A stretch of 64,000 bases of DNA from Laguncularia racemosa (Eukaryota; Streptophyta; Magnoliopsida; Myrtales; Combretaceae). The notes below the pieces were generated by a model, which was not told the origin of the DNA, ran no database searches, and saw only the letters and a program-made list of their open reading frames with translations. Positions 54,691 through 64,000 of the stretch are shown here, one piece after another (within the stretch, counting starts at the first letter, position 1; each line of letters opens with the position of its first letter). The stretch is taken from positions 1,860,001 through 1,924,000 of the forward strand of contig JBBMOL010000012.1 of assembly GCA_037954665.1 (NCBI GenBank), in the 5' to 3' direction. The position numbers and the translations under genes were made by a program.

Positions 54691-56189
54691 TTATCTATGT
54701 AAAGAAAATTCTCTTAACATGCTATTTATTAATATACAGTTATAATGTATATTAAGATTATAAGTATTGTACTTGTTATTATATATATATTTTTAAATTT
54801 AACCTATTTATATTTTATATTAAAAAATCTTAGAATGCATTTCTTAGTGAAACCCTCTTGTAAACATGCCATTATTATCAACAATAGATAGACATTTTCT
54901 TATGAATAGTTCTACATTAACTTAATCTGTCCGTAAATGCATGTGACTCTTAAGACATGAAAGTTTGTCAAACATCACATGCTAGAAGATACGGTCGCAC
55001 TTCAGATATTGTGTTTGGAAAGGTAGATGGATAGAACACGCAAGTTGTGTTCACTATACGCCATTTTGTCTTACTATTGCTCACATAGCTTTTAGATCTG
55101 AGGAATTAGATTGTCTTACTTCAAGAATTGAAGATGGAGATAAACCAAGATCTCTGAAGTTTGAGATGGAAAAACTAGGAGCGACTAGTAAAAGGATTAT
55201 AAATAACTTTTCATGGCGATTCTGTTTAGATAGATCATTGCATTATACTTTATTAAGTATATTATGTGAGATCAGACTATATGTGTTACAAGAGAAGAGA
55301 GAGAGAACATATAGCGCAACTCTTAACGTTTAAAATTTAGCAGTATGACTCTGTTTTATGGCTTCCGCTGCAATATTTGGTGATGATGAATAAAAATTGA
55401 AATAAATCAAATATTTGGTGGATATGGTTTCATACTTAGTATAAAACTAGAGAAAGAGAGAACATATAGCGCAACTCTAATGTTTAAAATTTAGCAGTAT
55501 GACTGTGTATTATGGCTTCCGCTACAATATTTGGTGATGATGAATAAAAATTGAAATAAATCAAATATTTGGCGGATATAGTTTCATACATAGTATAAAA
55601 ATGCCTTATGTTCAATTTGGAACCGCTTCCTCGACCCAAAGCCCCAGTGATGGTGACAGAGGACTTCTAGGAGGCGATGCATTATGCATTACACTTCATA
55701 TAAAATATAACTTATCTATGGTCACTGACTTATGTATGAAATAACTCTATTATTAATAAAAGAAGTAAATCCACTGTGCAGCTTCCGAACTGGTTTAATT
55801 CTATTTACCCAGAATTGTGATTGCGACTATAATATCTTGCAGTCTTTACTGTGTTTATTCTTGATAACTACTCAATCAACAACGAACATGATGTACGAAA
55901 TTCAGAGTTAATGCCGATTAAACAAAACTAATCAACCTAAGTATTATGCATAAACCTCTTATTATACAACTTGTAACAGTACGAACCGCATAATGAATTG
56001 ATAATATCATTACGAATTTTTTATAGTGATAAAATCCACAGCACTTTGAGTTTTGGGTAATTAGACAAAGTAGTTCCTTTGACTAAATATCGAGTAACCC
56101 ATAAAAAATATGTAAAAATAGAAACAGAAGCAAATTACATAGAATATTTGACGCGGACATGTTCTGACCTCGACCACATAGATATGGTC
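54691..56189. other. Intergenic sequence 3' of the BAHD gene
   Basis: No supported gene. A 155-bp tandem duplication lies at 55296-55605. A short stretch at 55612-55690 has coding-like composition but breaks quickly and matches nothing I recognise. Confidence 0.55.
55296..55605. repeat. 155-bp tandem duplication
   Basis: GAGAGAACATATAGCGCAAC at 55301 recurs at 55456. The copies share TTTAAAATTTAGCAGTATGA, TTATGGCTTCCGCT and CAATATTTGGTGATGATGAA, with a few substitutions and a 2-bp indel. It is local to the intergenic space downstream of the acyltransferase. Confidence 0.92.
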
Positions 56190-56195
56190 TTTATT
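56190..56195 (-). terminator. Candidate poly(A) signal of the BAHD gene
   Basis: AATAAA on the minus strand, 28 bp beyond the stop codon. This is short but acceptable for a plant 3' end; other signals may exist further downstream. Confidence 0.5.
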
Positions 56196-56222
56196 TGTAG
56201 AAATAACACTTAAATACACAAA

Positions 56223-57593
56223 TCATGCCATGATGTCTCCATACAAGAATTTCTTGAAATCATCCATATGAGCCTCTTGTAAGCACAGTGCCACCACCAA
56301 GGATCCATCTGCCTTTGGACCTGGAAGGATCACAGAGTCACCATCAAAATCATAATTTCCAGGCCCCATATACATTTCTTTACCCCAACCTAAGTCAAGG
56401 CCATACAGCGTTAGGTTAATCCAGCTCACGACATGAATGTTGGGGTCACCATAAAACGGATGGTCCTGAGTAGTGTTTTCTAGGGCATGAAGATTCTGAA
56501 AACTGGTTAAGTCATGCTGGTTTTTCATAAACTCGATCGCGGACCTAACGTACTTGTCCGTTACCTTCATGCTGGCCTCACGTATGCGGCTCGACGCATA
56601 GCCTAGCGGCCTTGACGTTAAGTCACCGGAAACACCTGTTGCAACCACATCAATAATGGCATTGCCAAAATACCCTGGTCGTAATGGTGGTTGCAACCGG
56701 CTTCGAAAATCCACACAAAATCCTAATCGTGTTGGTTGGTCATACCTGTGTTTTCGCGCTTTGCATGCACATCTCCATACATACCCTGCTACCGCCTCGT
56801 ACCGGGTGTACGGGCGTGCATTTTCAGCTTTTAGCTTTTCCTCATTGGCCATGTCCTTAAGGCTGTCAACTTGAGATTTCTCAAGCTTCAACATGGCTAT
56901 AGTGGTTTTCTTTTTCTTGACATCCATGTCTTTGGATTGTCCAAGCAACGAGGGTGCATCCTCATATTCTGGGTGCTCCATTTTAGGTGGCTTAACTCGT
57001 GACAAATCTCTCATGAAGCGTCGATCAAAATGGGGCTCTAGGCCAATGTGCTCGCCATGGGCAATTTTTACCCATTCAGTGAGGAAATGGATAACACTTG
57101 GGCCATCCATAACAGCATGAGACATTGTAAGACTTAGACCAATACCTTCACATTTGAATCTAGTGACTTGCACTATAAACAATGGTATTTCACTAATTGG
57201 TACATTGTAGTCCACAATCGGTACAAGGTAATGGTCATATTCTTGCAAAGATGAAAAATCGCTGAAGTCATCTATTTTTGCATCAGCCTCAGCTTCCATG
57301 AGCTGGACACCCATGGAATTGCAATCGAGCTCAAGTCGGCCACCATCGATCCACCTAAGCCGACCGGCCAAGGGGTAAAACCAAACCAGCACCTCGCTTA
57401 GTGTATCTCTCAATGAGTTGAAAATTTTATTACTAGGTGTGAGCCAATCTTGGGATGGTCTATAGAAGTAAACAGTGGAGAAATGATTTATGGAACCAAT
57501 CTGATCCCAGATAGATAATTCCAAAGTGTCATTCCTAGTAGGTTTTGCTGGTTTTACTAGCTGGTTGGCTAGGTATTTCACAGGCATCTTCAT
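56223..57593 (-). CDS. BAHD acyltransferase, spermidine hydroxycinnamoyltransferase-like
   Basis: Single-exon gene of 456 residues, the usual BAHD length. From ATG 57593: MKMPVKYLANQLVKPAKPTR matches the family N-terminus. The catalytic HXXXD motif is HAVMD (residues 159-163), in MSHAVMDGPS. The structural DFGWG motif is DLGWG (400-404), a Phe-to-Leu variant. WRCACKAR, GFCVDFRSRL, PGYFGNA and YGLDLGWGKEMYMGPG are typical of the hydroxycinnamoyl-CoA:spermidine clade. The enzyme would be cytosolic and transfer an acyl group from a CoA thioester to an amine. The open frame extends to a TTG at 57653, but that codon is only seven bases from the TATA box, so ATG 57593 (or 57587) is the start. Acceptor and donor preferences are inferred. 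It is the only intact host gene in the window. Confidence 0.93.
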   Translation of the reverse strand: MKMPVKYLANQLVKPAKPTRNDTLELSIWDQIGSINHFSTVYFYRPSQDWLTPSNKIFNSLRDTLSEVLVWFYPLAGRLRWIDGGRLELDCNSMGVQLMEAEADAKIDDFSDFSSLQEYDHYLVPIVDYNVPISEIPLFIVQVTRFKCEGIGLSLTMSHAVMDGPSVIHFLTEWVKIAHGEHIGLEPHFDRRFMRDLSRVKPPKMEHPEYEDAPSLLGQSKDMDVKKKKTTIAMLKLEKSQVDSLKDMANEEKLKAENARPYTRYEAVAGYVWRCACKARKHRYDQPTRLGFCVDFRSRLQPPLRPGYFGNAIIDVVATGVSGDLTSRPLGYASSRIREASMKVTDKYVRSAIEFMKNQHDLTSFQNLHALENTTQDHPFYGDPNIHVVSWINLTLYGLDLGWGKEMYMGPGNYDFDGDSVILPGPKADGSLVVALCLQEAHMDDFKKFLYGDIMA

Positions 57594-57659
57594 GTAATTT
57601 GACTCTTTGAAGGGATAGTGAATGAAAAGCAAGTTGTGTTGGGCTTTAGCCAAATGAGG

Positions 57660-57667
57660 TATTTATA
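57660..57667 (-). promoter_or_regulatory. TATA box of the BAHD gene
   Basis: TATAAATA on the minus strand, 67 bp before the ATG at 57593. Transcription should start near 57632-57636, giving a 5' leader of about 40 nt and excluding the upstream TTG as a start. Confidence 0.75.
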
Positions 57668-58330
57668 AGGACAAACAATCAATAGATCCATATTTTACAT
57701 GCAACACTCTGGGCACCATTTAGCTAGCTCCCAGCAAGAATGGGCCATGCATGCAAGCAAAGCGTTATAGCTACTTAGCTGGGGGTTGGTGGTTATAGAG
57801 TAAAATCACGATAAGGACGTCCATTGTCATGCGGCTAGTTAAGAAAAAACCGAGAGTACAGCACCGGCCACGAGAACTAATCACGACACGATTGATTGTG
57901 TTGAAAGTAGGTGCCTAAGTACGTACCCATACTTTGGTAACATGGTATGTTATGGTACATTGGCGTTAAATTCGCAATAAATTTGTTGTCTACTTTCGAT
58001 ATTTTTAAGGGGTAAATGGAAGGAAATTAAGATAATATACTTTCATTAGAATCATGATACATTGGTCCAATCTTTGCAAAATCTCTAATCAAGGAGAAAA
58101 ACGTTGATCATTTATACGGGAGACTTTTGTATGTCTAGTAGCGAATTCAAATATATAAGCCGAGAATTATTTACATTTCGATTCGGAAAGCGAGTACATC
58201 ATGAATATTTGAAGTATTGTAAAATATGAGTTTATTTGCCTTTATTTGCAATTACATGAACAATAATCATATGAGAAATGCATTATTTAAAAAGGTTATG
58301 TAACATTTAGGACGTATTCAACTTGTATGA
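57668..58330 (-). promoter_or_regulatory. BAHD upstream region
   Basis: About 0.66 kb between the TATA box and the copia element. It contains a palindromic CATGCATG (57746-57753), which resembles the RY element bound by B3 factors, and otherwise no sites I would rely on. No other gene is seen. Confidence 0.45.
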
Positions 58331-58484
58331 TGTATTAATGTATATTATCTAGGGATAAAATAGTCATTTAAATTATCATTGTATTAAGATTACAAACAAA
58401 CTTTCTTATATATATACTTATGTAAACTACCTTTGTACTTAACAATAACACAATACACAATACATTCTATTATATTTGTGTTCA
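58331..58484 (+). repeat. Copia 5' LTR (154 bp)
   Basis: It starts TGTATTAATGTATATTATCT and ends TTTGTGTTCA. A TATATATA run near 58410 may serve as TATA box. Confidence 0.93.
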
Positions 58485-58496
58485 CGGTATCAGAGC
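58485..58496 (+). other. Copia primer-binding site
   Basis: CGGTATCAGAGC directly abuts the LTR and differs by one base from the initiator-Met site TGGTATCAGAGC. Confidence 0.85.
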
Positions 58497-58596
58497 CACC
58501 AAACACTAAAACAAACCCACATTAAAGAAAAGAGGTTTGAATCATCTTCTTCTTCTCCTACCAACATTCACAACTTCATTGGATCTCCATGTTCAA

Positions 58597-60290
58597 CCAT
58601 GTTAGTTGCCGCAACTACCACCTTTGACCTTCCCTTGGTGAATTCAATGACCTCTGACCAACCTGTTGTGGTAGACCTAGTGATCTTCAATCAACCCATT
58701 GTGGCAAACCCTATTTTTTCTAACCACCCTATAGCACTAAACCATGCAACCTCCTTTAACATCACTACACTCCAATCCTCTCCTTTGGTTCCCTTAATGT
58801 TCTTGCACCCTAATCCAATACAACTACCCCTCTCATTATCTTGGTTGCATCTCACACCACAATTACCATCATCTACCGTCGGACCCCTACCTTAAACCCA
58901 TCTAACCAAGTCACCTTTCCCTCACACACTGCTTACTCTTTGCCATCAATTACTCACTCTAACCACCCTTCACAAAATCAAATCAGCCTACCCTTTAATC
59001 CCATTGATTTGGCCTCTTCTTTTACTAATGCCACACCAATTCCCTCTTTTACCAATATCACCATCATGGTTCCTATTAAATTGTTAGTAGATAACTATCA
59101 ATTATGGCTTTTCCTTATGACATCTTTTTTCATCTCCTATGACTTATATCGCTATGTGGACAGTATCGTATTAGCTCCCCTACTTACTATCACTCTTCCT
59201 TCAAGCACCACACAAATTTCCAATCTTATCTATGCCAATTGGTTATGCATTAATCACCTGGTTCATGCACTATTACTTGTTACCATTTCTATTGATATAC
59301 TTAGAAATCTATAATATCTTGGTAGCTTATGGCATTTGGAATGCTCTTCATCAACAATTCTTCGAAAATTCCCTAGTAAAGGAAATGGAACTCAAACAAC
59401 ATCTTCTTTCTCTTCAAATGAACAGAAACACAATGATAGTTTACCTTTGTGAACTTAAGTCCATAGCTAATCAATTAGCCTCTATTAGATGACTTCTCAT
59501 CTCCACTGATCTTATATCACATGCCTTTCATGGTGTTCCATGGAACTATGATGTACTTGTTACCATTTTGATTCACTCTCCAGTTGCTCTCACATTTGAG
59601 CAAGTTTGTGCTGAACTTATCAATCGGTAGCAATAGATCAAGTCTCATGACACCTATGACTCTTTTGCCTTTGTTCCTACTACACTTTACACTCAAACAA
59701 ACCCCCCTCATACTCAGGGTTATAGTCGCTCCACCAATTTTTCCAACCACATAGATCATCATCCACAATAGAGAGCTTTGATTACTCATTCCAGCTCCTA
59801 TTGTCACTCTTGTCGGCCCACCTCATTAACTTCAACATCCTATTCTTTTGCTCGCACTCCCTTCACCTACCAGATATGTGAAAAGCTTAGTCATCCAGCT
59901 CTATAGTGTTATCATTGGTTCAATGATGCTTATGCTAGCATTCCCTAATCCTTTGCTACTCTCTCCCTTGGTAAGACTCATGAGGCTATCTATATCCTAA
60001 TTCTAGTGCAACACATCACATGACATCAGATGTAGGTATGCCCTCTAACTTGACCCCATAAGTTGAATTAACAAAGTGATTGTAAGTAATAGTGCATTCT
60101 TATCCATTTCACACATTGATTACCTCTCTATTCAAACAAATAGCTCTTCTTTACATCTAAAAAATGTCTTGTATGTTCCATCTCTCACACATAATCTCCT
60201 ATCCATCATTAAACTATGTCAAGATAATAACTATACTGTCATTTTTAATAATTCCCTATTCTTTGTTTAAGACTTGAAAACGGGTTAGAT
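58597..60290 (+). pseudogene. Copia gag and protease zone (broken)
   Basis: A Pro/Ser/Thr-rich N-terminal part (58600-59060) is followed by a copia gag core: VPIKLLVDNYQLWLFLMTSF (near 59071), ANWLCINHLVHALLL, GIWNALHQQFFENSLVKEME (near 59332) and LCELKSIANQLASIR (to 59490). Frame changes separate these blocks. From 60040 to 60270 the pattern LHLKNVLYVPSLTHNLLSI is typical of the segment between protease and the pre-integrase domain. Non-functional. Confidence 0.8.
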
Positions 60291-60339
60291 ACTCCCTCAT
60301 TAACAAACTAGGCGTCTACTTTATCCAGTCAGCCTGCCT

Positions 60340-61236
60340 TTTGTTTATCCCCCACAGTCATTCATTGCATCAGTTGTTCCTAAAGACATTTAGCACTCCA
60401 AGTTATGCCATCCTAATAATGAAGTACTTCATTATCTCATTAGAAGTCTTTATCTTAAAGTTAAGCCCACTACTCAGCCGTTTAGTCCATGTCAATCATG
60501 CAGCAATGGCAAATTCAATTGTCTTCCCTTTCCACATTCATCTCATCAAGCATAAAATCCACTTTAGATCATTCACTCTGATATATGGCAATCACCAATT
60601 AGATCAAAGTTATGATTTTGTTACTATGTTCCTTTCGTTGATGATTGTACTTGTTATTTATGGATTTTTCCAATGCATAATAAAACTAAAGTTCTATCTT
60701 ATTTCAAACATTTTAGGTCTTTGGTTGAAAATTAATTCTCTTCTTGCGTTAAAATATTTCATAGTGATGGTAGTGGTGAATATGCTAACAATGCTTTTAC
60801 TAAATTTCTTCAAGAAAATGGCATTTAACTTCAACTGTCATGCTTATATACCCCACAAAAAAATGGCATTGCTAAACACAAACATAGGCATATCACTAAC
60901 CTAGCCCACACAATACATCTTCATGCAAATCTACCACCTATGTTTTGGGTAAATGTTACTCTAATGACAGTTTACACTATTAATCAATTGCCTTCTACTA
61001 CTCTTGGCCACAACTCTCCATTTGAGCTACTACATAAAACGCTCCCTAATTACACACTTCTTCACACATTTAGATGCCTTTGCTACCCTAGCACAACCCT
61101 TCTATCACCAAACAAATTATCTTTTCGATCTATCCCTTGTGTTTTCCTTAGGTACTTTGCTCAACATAAAGAGTATCACTGCCTTGATCTTACCTTAGGC
61201 CGTGTCTACATTAGTTGGCATGTGGTTTTTTTATGA
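60340..61236 (+). pseudogene. Copia integrase (broken, catalytic Glu lost)
   Basis: The pre-integrase motif WHSKLCHPNNEVLHYL (near 60390) and CQSCSNGKF zinc ligands are followed by HSDIW (first Asp, near 60570), FHSDGSGEYANNAF (second Asp, near 60757) and TPQKNGIAKHKHRHI (near 60850). In the last the catalytic Glu position reads Lys. The C-terminal part (60940-61236) is open: FWVNVTLMTVYTINQLPSTT and LHTFRCLCYPSTT. Several stops occur earlier. Insertion activity is not possible. Confidence 0.85.
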
Positions 61237-63142
61237 ATCAAAGTTTCCATATACTACCCTCCTCTCATCATCCCTTGATAACCCATCAGTAGACACCTAT
61301 ATATCACCTCTCACCCTTACTTTTACCTTGCTTAACTACACCACTTCCCAACCCTTCACTTCTTTACCACACATCATCGACTTGCCTTCTAATAATAGCA
61401 CTACTACTTCTATACCACCTACCTTACCCACCCTTATGACAACATACCCCACTATTACAACCTCATCCTCCACTTACCTTACAACCTAACCACCTATCAC
61501 CTATGTATATCACTATGCTTGACTTTGAAAACCTTCTCCCTTAACTTCCTCATCATACCTTCCATCATCCTTTCATAACACTCAACCTATACATCCCATG
61601 CTTAGATGCTCAAAGGTCGGTATAACCAAACCCAAACACATCTTCAACCTTTATACACATAGTTTCCCCTCTAAACCTCACCACTACATTGAAGCCCTTC
61701 ATCACCATGCTTAGGTTGCTATTATAAAGGAAGAGTTTGATTCCCTTCTGTAAAACAAAACATGGGTACTAGTTCCCCCACATCTTACTCAAAATTTTGT
61801 TGGTAGTACATGGAAATTCCATATCAAATATGATGTTGATGGTAATATTGATTGGTATAAAGTGAGACTGGTTGCCTAAGGTTTTTCACAATGGGAAGGT
61901 CTTGACTACATTGAAACGTTTAGCCTTGTTGTCAAACCCACTACCATTTGCTTTGTTCTCTCACATGTTGTCTTCTTTGGCTAGATCATTCATCAACTTG
62001 ATATTAAGAATGCCTTTCTTCATTGTTTTTTCAATGAAACAGTTTTCATGAAACAATCTCTTATGTTTGTTCACCTCAACTACCTTAATTATGTGTGTAA
62101 ACTCCAAAAATCCCTTTATGGCCTCAAACAAGCTCCATGTGCTTAGTTCTCTTGATTTATTAGTTTTCTACTTCACTTCAGTTTCAAGCAAAGCAAAGCT
62201 AACACCTCCATGTTTGTCTATTCTTGAGGTCCTAATACACTTGTCCACTTACTTTGTGTTGATGACATGATCTTTACTTAAAGTAATCCATCTTTTCTTG
62301 CTCACTGCATTTCCATTCTAGTGCATCGATTTGCAATGAAGGACCTTGGTGATCTCCACTTTGTTCTTAGAGTTCGAGTTAAACAAATTCCTCATGGTAT
62401 TCACTTGAGTCAATCTCAATTCACTCTTTATCTCCTCAAGTGTCATCATATGCACCAATCTAAGCCAATTAAAACACCCTTATCACCTAAGAATCAACTC
62501 ATTACCCATGGTTTTCCTCTCTTGTCTAACCCCACATGCATTAACCAAACACAAATTACATCCAGGTAGCCAAACGAGTCCTTCGATGCCTCTGGGGTAC
62601 TATTTCAATGGGTCTGCCTATCATTCAAACATCTAGTATCACCTTGACTACTTTTGTCGATGCTGATTAGGCCACTTGCCATTCAACCATTGGGTATGCC
62701 ATATTTTTAAGTCCCAACCTCATTTCACAATAGTCAAAGAAATAACCTATAGTGTCTTACAGCTCCACTGAAGTTGAATATCAAGCCTTAGCCTACGTAG
62801 TTGCCGAGTTTACCTAGATATATCATCTTGTATGTGAGGTGGGGGTTCTTATTCAAACACCCATCATCTTGTTTCATAACAATCTTGGTGCAATGTATCT
62901 CTCTCATAATCTTATTCAACGTGATCGTATTAAACATGTTGACATTGATTATCACTTTATACGTGAAATGGTTAACTTTGGTCAACCTCTTGTCCACTAT
63001 ATCCTAACATGTCATTAGCGTATAGACATTCTCACCAAGAAAGTTTATTTTTTTGGGCTAGATCACCAAGAACTTATCAACTACAACATTTCTTGATCAT
63101 TGTACTAATCTCACATTGACTCACATCTTGAGATTGAGGAGA
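61237..63142 (+). pseudogene. Copia reverse transcriptase and RNase H (broken)
   Basis: After a Ser/Thr-rich linker (61240-61560), RT reads KTWVLVPPHL (near 61750), HQLDIKNAFLHCFFNETVFM (near 61990), LYGLKQAPC (near 62118), CVDDMIFT (near 62255; the usual Tyr before VDD is Cys), and MKDLGDLHFVLRVRV (near 62334). RNase H reads STEVEYQALAYVVAEFT (near 62764) and FHNNLGAMYLSHN, then IKHVDIDYHFIRE (to 62970). Many stops. The purine-rich TTGAGATTGAGGAGA (63128-63142) is the polypurine tract. Confidence 0.85.
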
Positions 63143-63296
63143 TGTATTAAAGTATATTATCTAGAGACAAAATAGTCATTTAAATTATCATTGTATTAGG
63201 GTTACAAATACACTCTCTTGTATATATACTTATGTAAACTAACTTTGTACTTAACAATAACATAATACATAGTACATTCTATTATATTTATGTTCA
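63143..63296 (+). repeat. Copia 3' LTR (154 bp)
   Basis: It starts TGTATTAAAGTATATTATCT and ends TTATGTTCA. It has the same length as the 5' LTR, with around a dozen visible substitutions. Confidence 0.93.
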
Positions 63297-64000
63297 TAAT
63301 GGAGAGATGCTATAAATGGCTGTCCTTTCCATGCCCTATTGAATGCCAAGCATTATCAAAAAGCTATGACCTCAAAATTTCTATTTTCTAGTTTGAAATA
63401 TTTAAAAGCTGTCAAAATTGTTTCTTTTCATAAGACATTATTGCCACCTTGGTGAACCTTTTCCTTAATTAACAGAAACATTTGAACTTCCTTCAATAAT
63501 TTAGCACCTACATAAATTTTCTTATTTTTAGAAATCTTTACATATAATTAATAGTTAAAATTATAAAAAAGAAGATGCAATCATAATTATATTACAAGGT
63601 AAACGTCTAAACAATATCTACATTTAATTTTGAAATTACTCGAAATTAAGAAAATGATAACGGGGGAGATCCGAATCCTATTAAATAAGCCATTCACTCA
63701 TTAAAAAGTAACACTTCGAGGCATTAGAAGAACTTCCATCTCTTGCGTACATATCCAATTGAAATAACTTCTATAAAATGCGGCCGCTTATCCCTTTTCA
63801 ACGAATTAATATTAGTCGACTGTTTTTATTGATTCCTATATTCACACATTTACAACTTCTTTTACATTGTCACCCTCTCAAATTTGTAATAAGAACACAT
63901 CCACCATCATAAATTTACCTTTATATATGTGGTCGGATTGTGGATTAAAATGATTAGCTTGATATTGGATAAAACAATTGAATTTTCTTTCATGGAATAG
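63297..64000. other. Intergenic sequence at the right edge
   Basis: No open frame, RNA gene or repeat can be supported. The sequence is AT-rich and the window ends within it. Confidence 0.6.

Larger units (their letters stand above)
58331..63296 (+). mobile_element. Ty1/copia retrotransposon with 154-bp LTRs (decayed)
   Basis: The LTRs are 58331-58484 and 63143-63296, both 154 bp, with TGTATTAA...TGTTCA ends. An initiator-Met-type PBS follows the first LTR. The interior (4.66 kb) holds gag, protease-zone remnants, integrase, RT and RNase H in copia order, in one orientation and riddled with stops and frameshifts. Flanking five bases (TATGA, TAATG) do not match cleanly. Very short LTRs suggest an Ale/Retrofit-like or similar lineage, tentatively. 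Confidence 0.9.

Noticed and set aside
57594..57653. An extra 20-residue N-terminus for the BAHD protein beginning at position 57653
   Set aside because: The codon is TTG, lies seven bases from the TATA box, and the family N-terminus begins at the ATG at 57593.
58326..63301. A target duplication for the copia element
   Set aside because: TATGA and TAATG do not match without assuming an indel, so I do not claim one.

Overview
This is nuclear DNA from a flowering plant, probably a eudicot. It is AT-rich and dominated by LTR retrotransposons. Only one intact host gene is visible: a BAHD acyltransferase of the spermidine hydroxycinnamoyltransferase type on the minus strand (56223-57593). I cannot name the species.

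Left arm (1-6619): mostly non-coding sequence. It holds a non-autonomous hAT transposon (1119-2555) bounded by 19-bp inverted ends and a perfect 8-bp target duplication, and a probable old Ty3/gypsy LTR fragment ending near 6501.

Nested stack (6620-37698, 31 kb): the outermost layer is an Athila-type element of about 6.6 kb. It has gag and protease but no reverse transcriptase, RNase H or integrase. Four insertions split it: a CRM-like chromovirus (CRM-1, 9664-17597, duplication CAGAT), which itself contains a CRM remnant (11980-13161); a CRM solo LTR (17638-18651); an internally deleted CRM copy (CRM-2, 21057-25048, duplication GTGTT); and a Tat-lineage element (25949-37450, duplication GTTAC). 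The Tat element has 2.1-kb LTRs carrying tRNA-like Pol III boxes, a candidate 114-bp intron before reverse transcriptase, a dual RNase H and a 90-bp tandem array in its 3' untranslated region. CRM-1 and Tat keep most of pol but are broken by stops, frameshifts or deletions.

Middle (37699-47678): non-coding DNA with both decayed genes of a PIF/Harbinger transposon on the minus strand (about 39890-42270) and a 0.32-kb tandem duplication (45934-46630).

Right part (46990-54690): a 1.35-kb segment present twice in tandem. The left copy was later split by a minus-strand CRM derivative (CRM-3, 47679-51965, duplication CCATG) and by a possible hAT-type MITE. A 36-bp minisatellite lies in the duplicated segment.

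Gene region (54690-64000): a 155-bp tandem duplication, the BAHD gene with a TATA box and poly(A) signal, then a decayed Ty1/copia element with 154-bp LTRs (58331-63296) starting about 0.7 kb upstream of the gene.

The elements fall into three mobilisation classes: formerly autonomous (CRM-1, copia), partly coding (Tat), and gag/protease-only or protease-only (Athila, CRM-2, CRM-3). The last class had to use enzymes supplied in trans. The target duplications and nesting give a relative order: Athila first, CRM and Tat copies later.
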